Below, one piece after another: positions 23,758 to 31,061 of a stretch of 34,507 nucleotides of DNA. Both the position numbers and the translations under genes were made by a program. The notes below the pieces were generated by a model. It saw only the letters and a list, made by a program, of their open reading frames with translations. It made no database searches and was not told the origin of the DNA. Source of the stretch: Solirubrobacter taibaiensis (GTDB taxonomy: Bacteria > Actinomycetota > Thermoleophilia > Solirubrobacterales > Solirubrobacteraceae); the NCBI GenBank assembly GCA_027587225.1, contig JAPDDQ010000063.1, positions 1 to 34,507 of the forward strand, written 5' to 3'. Each line of letters starts with the position of its first letter. Position 1 is the stretch's first letter.

Positions 23758-24681
23758 CTATCCGATGCGCAGGGCGGAGGCGACGCCCGGGGACGGATCC
23801 TCCGTCAGGTCCACGTGCTCGCCGGGCGTGCTCCAGACCGCCAGGCCACGGTCGAGCGCGGCGATCGGCAGGTCGGCCGCCTCCGCGAACTCCTTCGCGC
23901 GCCGCTCGAGCAGCATCCGGTCACCCGAGACGAACAGGCGCTTGGCGGCCAGTGTCGTCACGTCGTCCTCGACGAAGTGCGGAGCCGCCGCCTCGAGCGG
24001 GTAGCGACCCGCCGCGCCGAGCGTGGTGAGCAGCTCGAACCGCGCCGTGCGGCCGAAGCCCGGCAGCGAGAGGCGCTCGAACACGCGGTCGAAGCGACGT
24101 TCCGGCGTCCAGCTGTCCTCGCCCGTGAACGCGGCGGTCTGCGAGCCGGCGCGGTCCACCCACGCGAGATAGGCGTTGGCGGCCTTCTGCTTGGCCTCGG
24201 GGAGCGCGGACAGATCCTTCTCCGCCCAACTCGGCTGCGCCTCGGTGAGGACGTCCTCCAGCTCGGGCGCGAGCGCGATCAGGAACGCGAGCCACGTCGC
24301 GTCGTCCAGGTTCTCGATCGCGGCGATGGCGGGATGCGGCCCGGGCGGCTCTAGGCGCGCGACCGCGGCGGTCAACGCTCCGGCCAGCCGTTCCGCATCG
24401 GCGGTCGCGCGGAGACCCGGGACCAGCGGGTTGCGGTAGCCGTCGTCCGTGGCGCGGGCGAGCTTGCGCGTGACGACACGGTTGGTGGAGCTGGATTTCG
24501 CGGATGCGCTCCGCGGGCTCCCGCTGGTCGCTCGCTGCGACCGGGGTGTGGACGTCGTGCCGGGCTTGCGCACGGTGACGTACTTGATGGGTGCCTGGTC
24601 GCGAAGCCGCTGGTCAAGCTCGCGCGAGCAGATCGAACACTTATCGGTGGGCCGGTTATGGCGACAGAACGAGCCGGTCAT
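23758..24681 (-). CDS. Cys-box protein, possibly aGPT-Pplase3-like (HhH DNA-glycosylase-type fold)
   Basis: 307 residues. The N-terminus has a compact zinc-knuckle-like motif, FCRHNRPTDKCSIC (C-x-H...C-x2-C spacing), then a low-complexity basic Ser/Thr/Arg linker (about 35-75). The main helical domain (about 80-300) includes LDDATWLAFLIALAPELED, YLAWVDRAGSQTAAFTGE, WTPERRFDRVFERLSLPGFG and RTARFELLTTLGAAGRYPLE. The LPGFGRTARFELL segment resembles a helix-hairpin-helix. From memory, similar actinobacterial proteins have been assigned to the alpha-glutamyl/putrescinyl thymine pyrophosphorylase clade 3 group; I hold this with moderate doubt. It lies 9 bases after the P450 stop and 4 before a glycosyltransferase start, so it shares their transcript. 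Confidence 0.6.
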   Translation of the reverse strand: MTGSFCRHNRPTDKCSICSRELDQRLRDQAPIKYVTVRKPGTTSTPRSQRATSGSPRSASAKSSSTNRVVTRKLARATDDGYRNPLVPGLRATADAERLAGALTAAVARLEPPGPHPAIAAIENLDDATWLAFLIALAPELEDVLTEAQPSWAEKDLSALPEAKQKAANAYLAWVDRAGSQTAAFTGEDSWTPERRFDRVFERLSLPGFGRTARFELLTTLGAAGRYPLEAAAPHFVEDDVTTLAAKRLFVSGDRMLLERRAKEFAEAADLPIAALDRGLAVWSTPGEHVDLTEDPSPGVASALRIG

Positions 24682-24690
24682 CGCATCGAC

Positions 24691-25839
24691 TCACGCTAGC
24701 GGGTCGGCGATGATCTCCGCGCCCCTGGAGGGCGCGAGGGTGATGCTCCGGCGACGCATCCGCTCGCCTTCTGCCCTCGTGGGCCTGAGGGTGAACCGAC
24801 TGCTCACGGCTCGTAACACCTCACGCAACTCCAGCTGCGCGAATGCTGCGCCCACACAGCGACGCGTGCCGCCACCCCACGGGATCGGCCGGCCGCGGCG
24901 ATTCGCGAGGTAGATGCACGGCGCGACGTACACGCCCGCGGGCAGCGTGTATTGGCCGAGTGGGTAAGGCTGCAGCGTCTTGCGAGCGGTGATGCTGAGC
25001 ACCGGGCGGGTGCGCAATACCTCGTTGATGAACGGGTCCGGGTCAGCGGTGAGGTCCGTGGGGTGACGCGCGAGCCGCTCGAGCGCCCACGCCAGCGCCG
25101 TCGCCGTGGTCTCGTGGCCGGCGGCGAGGAGCGTGACGACCTGGTCGCGCAGCTCCTCTCTTGTGGCCCCGGAGTCTCGGAGCAGGTCGAGGATCGAGTC
25201 GCCGCGGCTGGGCTCGTCGATGCGCTTGTAGACGAGCTCGTCGATGCGCTTAGTGGCGGCGAGGAAGCGGCCGTACGGCCCGATGTTCCTCTGGACCAGC
25301 GACATCGCGATCAGGTTCGGCGTGCTCTGCGTGAGATCCAGCGCGCTTCTCAGCGCCGCCTTCAGCTCGGGGTCCTTGGAGCCGAAGATGACGCGCTGGA
25401 TGATCTCCAGCGTCAGCTCCTGCATCTTCGGCAGCGCCTTGAACGGCTTGTTGGTGGGCCACGTGTCCAGGTGCTCGTGCGTGAGCTGCTGGATGGTGGC
25501 CGTCCAGCGTTTGAGTGCTTCGCCGTGGAAGGGCGGCAGCACGAGACGGCGTTGTCTCAGATGCTCGTCGCCGTGCAGGACGAGGATCGAGTTGCGGCCG
25601 ACGAACGGCTCGAGGAAGTCGGCGGCGTCGCCGCCTTGGAGCACGTCGGGCGGGGCGGCGTAGGCGCGCTTGATCTCGTCGGGGTCGCTGGTGAGCACCA
25701 TAGGCGCGTCCGACCAGGCCGTGCGGATGGTGAACGGCTCGCCGTAGCGTTGCTGCGCGCGGCGGAGGAAGTGCGTGGGACGCACGATCCACTCGATCGT
25801 CTGGAGCGGGATTGGGCTCTTCGGTCCCGGCGGGAGCAC
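24691..25839 (-). CDS. Compact cytochrome P450
   Basis: 382 residues with a GTG start. I-helix AAGHETTAT (239-247), the K-helix E-x-x-R in NEVLRTRPV (Glu273, Arg276), and the haem loop PWGGGTRRCVG with ligand Cys328 are all present. Related P450s have roughly 25-30 residues, including the PERF arginine of the E-R-R triad, between ANRR and the haem loop; here IYLANRR (309-315) runs almost directly into GRPIPWGGG. The J/J' region (HPTDLTADPDPFINE) is also short. The usual Phe of F-x-x-G-x-R-x-C is Trp321. The protein may therefore be misfolded or a naturally slimmed enzyme. No ferredoxin gene is nearby. First gene of a four-gene operon. Confidence 0.88.
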   Translation of the reverse strand: MLPPGPKSPIPLQTIEWIVRPTHFLRRAQQRYGEPFTIRTAWSDAPMVLTSDPDEIKRAYAAPPDVLQGGDAADFLEPFVGRNSILVLHGDEHLRQRRLVLPPFHGEALKRWTATIQQLTHEHLDTWPTNKPFKALPKMQELTLEIIQRVIFGSKDPELKAALRSALDLTQSTPNLIAMSLVQRNIGPYGRFLAATKRIDELVYKRIDEPSRGDSILDLLRDSGATREELRDQVVTLLAAGHETTATALAWALERLARHPTDLTADPDPFINEVLRTRPVLSITARKTLQPYPLGQYTLPAGVYVAPCIYLANRRGRPIPWGGGTRRCVGAAFAQLELREVLRAVSSRFTLRPTRAEGERMRRRSITLAPSRGAEIIADPLA

Positions 25840-25933
25840 GGGTGCGAACGGTAACGGCGAACGGCGAGCACACCCGCGGCCGCCGCGTCGGGGCGGGCGT
25901 GCTTTGTGCGGGTGAGGCGGGTGCCCCGCACTG

Positions 25934-25955
25934 CGTGAACGCCGCGGCGTTCACG
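25934..25955. promoter_or_regulatory. 22-bp perfect palindrome upstream of the P450 operon
   Basis: The core gtgaacgccgcggcgttcac (25935-25954) plus one flanking pair is self-complementary without a mismatch. It lies about 95 bases before the P450 start. The length and the absence of a loop fit a dimeric repressor site (for example TetR-type) better than a terminator, but no regulator gene is adjacent. Confidence 0.5.
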
Positions 25956-26054
25956 TCGTTCCACGCCGAGGGACGGTCCACGCCACGCGAGTGGTGAGTC
26001 AATCGGGCTCAGGCCGACAAGGTGACCACCGGCGTGCCTGGGTGGCGCGTTGCC

Positions 26055-26123
26055 GCTCGGCGCGCTCGGGTGGTCGACGAACGTTTCGTTTTCCGAAACA
26101 AACGTCGACCACCCCCGCCGAGC
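26055..26123. repeat. 69-base extended hairpin
   Basis: Outer arms gctcggcg/cgccgagc (8 bp), middle arms gggtggtcgacg/cgtcgaccaccc (12 bp, perfect) and inner arms tttcg.../cga-aa (6 bp, 26083-26088 with 26094-26099) close on a TTTTC loop. A 3-base mismatch separates inner and middle arms. It lies 94 bases after the permease stop. It may be a terminator, but is unusually long and could be a palindromic repeat element. Confidence 0.6.
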
Positions 26124-26216
26124 AGGCGCTTCGGTCCGCGAGCCCGTGACCACGCCGCATCCCGCCCGACCGCCGCGAGCACGGGTTTCTTGACGCGGCG
26201 CCCGACGGTGTGCTCC

Positions 26217-27383
26217 TCAGCCCCGCAACGCATCCGTGGGCGACAACCGAGCTGCGCGCAACGCGGGGTACAACCCCGCCACCCCGCCCGCGACCACCGC
26301 CACCAACACTCCACCCGCCAACGCGACCAACGGCACGGCCACGATCCACCCCTCATTCACCGCGTAGCCCGCCGTCACCGCCGCGCCCAGCGCCGTGCCG
26401 ACCACCCCGCCCAACCCAGCGAGCAGCAGCGACTCCGTCAGGAACTGCGTGCCGACGTGCCGCTGGGTGGCACCGAGCGCGCGGCGTAGGCCGATCTCCG
26501 AGCGGCGTTCGAGCACGGAGATGACCATCACGTTCGCGATTCCCACGCCGCCGACCAGCAACGCGACCGCACCCAACCCGAGGAACAGCGACGTGAACGC
26601 GGTCTTGGCCGCCGCGCGGGCTTCGAGCGCGTCGGAGGGCCGGGAGACGTCGACCTCTTCCGGGCGCTCCGGGTTCGCGGTGGCGCCGAGGAGGTCACGC
26701 ACGGGTTCGACGCGTTCCTGGTCCGCGCGGACGAAGACGGTGCTCGGGTTGGGGTCGAGGTCGAAGTACGTCGCGGCCGCCGCGAAGCCGATCAGCGCGG
26801 CGGTGTCGAGGTTCGGGGCGAGCGCGACCGGGTCGAGGATGCCGATCACGGTGAACCAGCGGTCGCCGAGCCACACGCGCGAGCCAGTGTCGTCGATACC
26901 GAGCGTCGCGGCCGCCTCGGCGCCGAGCACGACCGTCGGGTAGCGCCCGGTGGCCGCGTCGAGGAAGCGCCCGCGGTGCAGGCTCGCTCCCACCGCGTCC
27001 CGCAGCGCCGGGTCGGCCGCGGCAACCCCGATCCCACCGGTCTCGGCCTCGTCGATGTACGGGCTGCGACGCACGGTCGCCTCGTTGAGGCCGGCCACGG
27101 CGGCGACCGACTCCACGCCCGGGACGCGCCGGAGCATCGCCGCGGCCGACTCGGGCAGCACGGACTCGTCGCCCAGGAACGACTGGCCGGGCGCGACGCG
27201 TAAGAGGTTCGTGCCGAGCTCGTCCAGCTGCGCGAGCAGGTCCGCCTTCGAGGACTCGCTGATGCCGAGCACCGCGACCATCGAGGCCACGCCGATGGCG
27301 ATCCCGAGCGCGGACAGCGCCGCACGGGCCCGGCGGGTGCGCAGGCCGAGCGCGCCGGTGCGCAGGACGTCCGCGGCGGTCAT
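26217..27383 (-). CDS. ABC transporter permease, MacB/FtsX type
   Basis: 388 residues. Four membrane helices in the MacB layout: helix 1 at about 20-42 (SALGIAIGVASMVAVLGI), then a large extracytoplasmic MacB_PCD domain (about 43-265, with LGTNLLRVAPGQSF), then three helices in the FtsX domain (LFLGLGAVALLVGGVGIANVM, the SEIGLRRALGAT coupling helix, LAGLGGVVGTALGAAVTAGY and the last helix before LYPALRAARLSPTDALRG). Such permeases do not move substrate through the membrane; they transmit ATP-driven motion to outside partners. It overlaps the ATPase gene by ATGA and closes the operon. Confidence 0.92.
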   Translation of the reverse strand: MTAADVLRTGALGLRTRRARAALSALGIAIGVASMVAVLGISESSKADLLAQLDELGTNLLRVAPGQSFLGDESVLPESAAAMLRRVPGVESVAAVAGLNEATVRRSPYIDEAETGGIGVAAADPALRDAVGASLHRGRFLDAATGRYPTVVLGAEAAATLGIDDTGSRVWLGDRWFTVIGILDPVALAPNLDTAALIGFAAAATYFDLDPNPSTVFVRADQERVEPVRDLLGATANPERPEEVDVSRPSDALEARAAAKTAFTSLFLGLGAVALLVGGVGIANVMVISVLERRSEIGLRRALGATQRHVGTQFLTESLLLAGLGGVVGTALGAAVTAGYAVNEGWIVAVPLVALAGGVLVAVVAGGVAGLYPALRAARLSPTDALRG

Positions 27384-28135
27384 CGCACGGCACCGTCGCG
27401 CAGGACCGGCGCGAGCGCTGCCGGCGCCCCGTTGCCGGCCGCGCTGTCGTGGATCGCCTCGCCGTCGCGCGCCTCGCCGCCCGCGATCACCCCGTCGCGA
27501 ATCACTACCTGCCGGGCGAACGCGTCCGCGATCGCGACGTCGTGCGTGATCGTGACGATCGTCGAACCCGCCGCGTGAAGCTCCTGCAGCAGCGCGAGGA
27601 TGTCCGCCCCGGTGCGGGAGTCCAGGTTGCCGGTGGGCTCGTCGGCGAACAGGATCGCCGGGCGGCCGACCAGCGCGCGCGCGATCGCGACGCGCTGGCG
27701 TTCGCCGCCCGAGAGCTTCGCCGGCGAGTGACTCAACCGGTGCTCCAGGCCCACCGCCGCGAGCGCCTCACGCGCACGCACCCGCCGCTCGCCGGGCGCG
27801 ACGTCGGCGTACAGCAGCCCGGTCGCGACGTTGTCGAGCGCGGTCATCCCGTCGAGCAGGAAGAACTGCTGGAACACGAACCCGATCGAGCGTGCCCGCA
27901 GCGCGGCCAGCGCGCGCTTGCCCAGCGCCGCCGTGTTCGCCCCCGCCACGTGCACCTCGCCCGACGACGGCCGCTCCAGCGTCCCCATCACATGCAACAA
28001 AGTCGACTTGCCGGAGCCGGACGGTCCGACGATCGCCACGGCCTCACCCTCGTCCACCGTGAGCGACACGCCGCGCAGCGCCTCGACCCCGCCCGGGTAC
28101 GTCTTGCAGACATCGACGAGCTTGAGGACGGTCAT
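27380..28135 (-). CDS. ABC transporter ATP-binding protein (MacB/LolD type)
   Basis: 251 residues. Walker A GPSGSGKST (37-45), Q-loop FVFQQFFLLDGMTALDNV, signature LSGGERQRVAIARAL, Walker B ILFADEPTGNLDS and H-loop TITHDV are intact. The LDxxTALDNV and EPTGNLDS forms are those of the MacB/LolD/FtsE group, which pairs with FtsX-type permeases. A ~30-residue C-terminal tail (EAIHDSAAGNGAPAALAPV) is extra. Start and stop both overlap neighbours by 4 bases, so adaptor, ATPase and permease are made in fixed ratio. Confidence 0.95.
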   Translation of the reverse strand: MTVLKLVDVCKTYPGGVEALRGVSLTVDEGEAVAIVGPSGSGKSTLLHVMGTLERPSSGEVHVAGANTAALGKRALAALRARSIGFVFQQFFLLDGMTALDNVATGLLYADVAPGERRVRAREALAAVGLEHRLSHSPAKLSGGERQRVAIARALVGRPAILFADEPTGNLDSRTGADILALLQELHAAGSTIVTITHDVAIADAFARQVVIRDGVIAGGEARDGEAIHDSAAGNGAPAALAPVLRDGAVR

Positions 28136-29160
28136 CGCGCGGTCACGACTTTCAGGCCCTCGCGCACGCCGTCGCCCGACACCTCGACCATGTCGTCGGC
28201 GAAGAGCCCCGCCTCCACCTCCACCTTGCGGCCGTCGGGCAGCTCGAGCGCGTAGCCACCGCCCTGGCGGGCGAGCAGCGCCTTCACCGGCACCGCCAGC
28301 GCGCCCTTCGCCTGCTCGACCGCGAAACCCACGTCCACCGGCGCCTGGTCGAGCTCACCGCGGTGGCCGCGCAGCGTGATCGTCACGTCGACGGTCGCGT
28401 CGCTCTCCGCGCTCGCCTTGCTCGCCACCTTGCCGACCGACGTGACGCGGCCGTCGACCGTCTTGCCGGTCGGCAGCTCCACGGTCACCGCGTCGCCGCG
28501 GCGCGCGAGGTGCTGGCGGCGCGCGTCGAGCTCGACGACGACCTCCCGTTCCACCGAGGAGATCGCCGCCACGGGCCGGCCCGGAGCGACCGACTCGCCC
28601 ACTTCACCCTTCGCCTCGCCGATCCGCGTCGCGCCGTCCCGGAACACGATCTCGCCGCGGGCCAGCGTGCCGTCGTCGTCGAGGTCGCGGTCGCGCTGGA
28701 ACTCCTTCACGGCGGCGGTCGTCTCCCAGTCCCAGTCGTCGTCGACCGTCCCAGGGTCGTAACCGAGCGCCCGCAGGTTGCGCTCGAGCTGGCGCACGTC
28801 CTCGCCGTCGGTCATCCCGGACGCGAAGTCGCGCCACGTGGGCAGCTCGCCGTAGAGCAGGAACGCGGCCGGCTCGCCGTCCACCGAGTACAGGGAGTGC
28901 CCGCGGGTGACGACCGCGCCGGGCTCACGCAGGCCGGTCAGCGTGCCCGAGATCCCCGCGGCGAGCGTGCCGGTGTCCGCGTAGCCGAGCGTCCCGGACA
29001 GGTTCTCGCGGTCGACGAGGTCGGCTCGCTCCACCGTGACGGTCTCGCGGGCCGCGGCTGGTGGCGCCGCGGTGGCCGGTGTCTCGCCGCCGCCGAGCGC
29101 CACGAGCGCCCCGCCCGCGACGAGCGCCGCGGCCGCGGCGCCGCCGAGCGCGCGCTTCAT
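28132..29160 (-). CDS. Membrane-fusion/adaptor protein with inserted peptidoglycan-binding domain
   Basis: 342 residues. A signal/anchor segment (about 5-25) precedes VTVERADLVDRENLSGTLGYADT, the usual start of HlyD-like adaptors paired with MacB. A PG_binding_1-like module follows at about 118-165 (DGEDVRQLERNLRALGYDPG, TTAAVKEFQRD). The barrel domain after it has the hairpin VGESVAPGRPVAAISS and the C-terminal VPVKALLARQGGGYALEL with VEVEAGLFADDMVEVSG. It should bridge the ABC permease and the cell wall in this outer-membrane-less cell type. It overlaps both neighbours by ATGA. Confidence 0.88.
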   Translation of the reverse strand: MKRALGGAAAAALVAGGALVALGGGETPATAAPPAAARETVTVERADLVDRENLSGTLGYADTGTLAAGISGTLTGLREPGAVVTRGHSLYSVDGEPAAFLLYGELPTWRDFASGMTDGEDVRQLERNLRALGYDPGTVDDDWDWETTAAVKEFQRDRDLDDDGTLARGEIVFRDGATRIGEAKGEVGESVAPGRPVAAISSVEREVVVELDARRQHLARRGDAVTVELPTGKTVDGRVTSVGKVASKASAESDATVDVTITLRGHRGELDQAPVDVGFAVEQAKGALAVPVKALLARQGGGYALELPDGRKVEVEAGLFADDMVEVSGDGVREGLKVVTAR

Positions 29161-29693
29161 CGCTCGCCCCCACCCGCGGACGTCGTGCCGGCACCCGGCA
29201 TCTTGTCCTCGCAGGCCTTCATCGCCTTCTTGAAGGCCGGATCCTCGGGGTCGATGCCCATGGTCTTGCTCATGCGGATCTGCGCGCCGCCGTTCTCGTC
29301 GAACGTCGGGTCCGGGAACTTCTCGACGCCGTTCTCACGCATGCAGCGCGCGTTCTCCAGCGCCGCCTGCTTGAACTCGGCCGCCTCCTCGTCGGAGAGC
29401 TCGGGCGGCTTGATCGCGTCCTGGTACTTCGCGCACGCCTTCTCGGCCTTGCGCATGTCGTCCGGGTTGATCTGCTGCCCGGGGCCGCCGATCCGCTGGG
29501 TCACGCGCCCGCCCTCGAACTTCGGGTCGGGCATGTCGATGCCGTTCTCACGCATGCAGCGCGCGTAGTCGAGCATCGCCTGCTTGTTCTTGTCGGCGGT
29601 GGGTTGTGTGGGCGTCTCCGCCTCGCCTCCGCAGGCGACGACGAGGAGCGAAGCGGCCGCCGCAATCAGGGCGGCGAGGGAACGAGTCTTCAT
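29157..29693 (-). CDS. Lipoprotein with two Cys-containing repeats, unknown function
   Basis: 178 residues from the ATG at 29693 (MKTRSLAAL); an ATG three codons upstream is less well placed. A lipobox LVVAC-GG puts the lipid on Cys21. The mature part is an internal duplication: repeat 1 (about 39-94) has ARCMRENGIDMPDPKF and ends KAEKACAKY; repeat 2 (about 109-165) has ARCMRENGVEKFPDPTF and ends KAMKACEDKM. Each holds two cysteines (46/87 and 117/161), probably one disulfide per repeat. It is the first gene of the transporter operon, overlapping the adaptor by ATGA, so it may be a substrate-capture or sensing partner of the transporter (inference). Confidence 0.8.
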   Translation of the reverse strand: MKTRSLAALIAAAASLLVVACGGEAETPTQPTADKNKQAMLDYARCMRENGIDMPDPKFEGGRVTQRIGGPGQQINPDDMRKAEKACAKYQDAIKPPELSDEEAAEFKQAALENARCMRENGVEKFPDPTFDENGGAQIRMSKTMGIDPEDPAFKKAMKACEDKMPGAGTTSAGGGER

Positions 29694-29738
29694 GCCCGCC
29701 ACGCTCCCGCGCGCGACTGAGACGCCCGTTTTCCGAAG

Positions 29739-29756
29739 CTAGGAACTTGCTGAGAA
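29739..29756 (-). promoter_or_regulatory. Candidate response-regulator box before the transporter operon
   Basis: On the minus strand, TTCTCAGCAAGTTCCTAG reads as two half-sites TTCTCAG and TTCCTAG spaced by 11 bases, 46 bases before the lipoprotein start. TTCTCAG recurs before the response-regulator gene (31749-31743). The element overlaps the end of the kinase coding sequence (its last codons and stop), which weakens the case. Confidence 0.3.
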
Positions 29757-31061
29757 GACCGGCAGACGCAGCCGCATCAGCGCGCCCTCGCCGTCGGCGG
29801 CCTCCGCGGCCACCGTCCCGCCGTGCGTCTCCGCCACCTGGCGCACGATCGCCAGGCCGAGCCCCGACCCGGGCTGCCCACGGGCCGTGTCCGCCCGGTA
29901 GAAGCGGTCGAAGACGTGCGCGCGGTCGGCCTCCGGGATGCCCGGCCCGTGGTCGCGCACGGTCAGCTCGCCGTCGCGCAGCCGCACGTCCACGACGCTC
30001 CCCGCCGGGCTGTACTTGGCGGCGTTGTCGAGCAGGTTGCCGACGGCGCGGTCCAGGCGCCCTGGGACGCCGCTGACGAGCGTCGGCTCCAGCTCGGCCG
30101 CGTACGTGATGTGCGGCGCGTGCCGGCGCGCCCGCTCCACCGCGCCCTCGACGAGCGCGTCGAAACGCACGTCCTCGATCTCCGGCTCCTCGTCGCGGGC
30201 GAGCTCGGTGAGGTCGCCCACGAGTCCGGTGAGCTCCTCGAGCTGGAGCACGAGATCCTCGCGCAGGCGTTCGCGGTCGCCGGCCTCCAGCGGCCCGCCG
30301 CGCGCGAGCACCTCCAGGTTCGTGCGCAAGGAGGTGAGCGGTGTGCGCAGCTCGTGCGACGCGTCCGCGACGAGTTGCTTCTGCGCCCGTTGCGAGCGCT
30401 CGAGCGCCTCGAGCATCGTGTTGAACGCCGTGGCCAGACGCGCGACCTCGTCGTCGCCGTGCGCGTCGATCCGGCGCGTGAGGTCCCGCGTGGAGGCCAC
30501 GTGCTCGGCGGTGTCGGTGAGCTCCGCCACCGGGCGCACGGCAGCGCGCATCGCGAGGCGCGAGAGGATCACCGCGAGCCCGATCCCGCCCAGCGCGAGC
30601 AGCAGCAGCGCGTTGCGCAGCGTGTTGAGCGCGGAGTCGACCTCCGTGAGCGGGCGGGCGACGAACAGCGTGAGGTTGCCGAGCCGGGCCACGTGGACAC
30701 GAACGTGAACGCCCTCGAGCCGGCGGTCGGCAAAGAACGGGTCCTTGCGCCCTTCGGCGACCGCCCGCAGATCCTCGTCGTCGCCGAGCGGCTCGATGAG
30801 TGGCCCGATCACGCCTTCCGTCCGCCGGATCTCGGTCACGAAGGCCGCCGGGGCGTCGGTCAGCAGGTCGCCGCGGCGGATCGCGATCGACGACCCCAGC
30901 TCACCCGGCGCGCCCCGCTGCGCGACCTCGTTGCGCAGCGCGTTGTCGATCTCCGCGCGCAGCGTGTCCCGCACGACCCAGTACGCGAGCCCGCACCCCA
31001 GCACGACGACCAGCGCCACCGCGGCACCACAGGAGAGGACGAGCCGGCGCCGGAAGCTCAC
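29739..31061 (-). CDS. Sensor histidine kinase (EnvZ/PhoR-like domain layout)
   Basis: 440 residues from the GTG at 31061, which overlaps the regulator stop in GTGA; the frame stays open upstream, but that part is antisense to the regulator. Transmembrane helix 1 (about 7-27, VLSCGAAVALVVVLGCGLAY), a ~110-residue extracytoplasmic part, helix 2 (about 150-170, LLLLALGGIGLAVIL), HAMP (VRPVAELTDTAEHV), H-box VADASHELRTPLTSL, N-box LLDNAAKYSP, G1 DHGPGIPEA and G2 GSGLGLAIV. The transporter operon lies directly downstream on the same strand, so this pair probably controls or is linked to it. Confidence 0.95.
   Translation of the reverse strand: MSFRRRLVLSCGAAVALVVVLGCGLAYWVVRDTLRAEIDNALRNEVAQRGAPGELGSSIAIRRGDLLTDAPAAFVTEIRRTEGVIGPLIEPLGDDEDLRAVAEGRKDPFFADRRLEGVHVRVHVARLGNLTLFVARPLTEVDSALNTLRNALLLLALGGIGLAVILSRLAMRAAVRPVAELTDTAEHVASTRDLTRRIDAHGDDEVARLATAFNTMLEALERSQRAQKQLVADASHELRTPLTSLRTNLEVLARGGPLEAGDRERLREDLVLQLEELTGLVGDLTELARDEEPEIEDVRFDALVEGAVERARRHAPHITYAAELEPTLVSGVPGRLDRAVGNLLDNAAKYSPAGSVVDVRLRDGELTVRDHGPGIPEADRAHVFDRFYRADTARGQPGSGLGLAIVRQVAETHGGTVAAEAADGEGALMRLRLPVFSASS

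Larger units (their letters stand above)
25840..26216. other. Gene-free stretch of 377 bases with two palindromes
   Basis: No convincing coding frame on either strand. It separates the permease stop (26217) from the P450 start (25839), both minus. It holds a 22-bp perfect palindrome (25934-25955) and a 69-base extended hairpin (26055-26123), listed separately. Probably the permease terminator region plus the P450 operon promoter. Confidence 0.7.

Noticed and set aside
26022..26489. Plus-strand frame across the gene-free stretch
   Set aside because: It runs into the permease gene antisense and is Arg/Pro shadow; the hairpin at 26055-26123 lies inside it.
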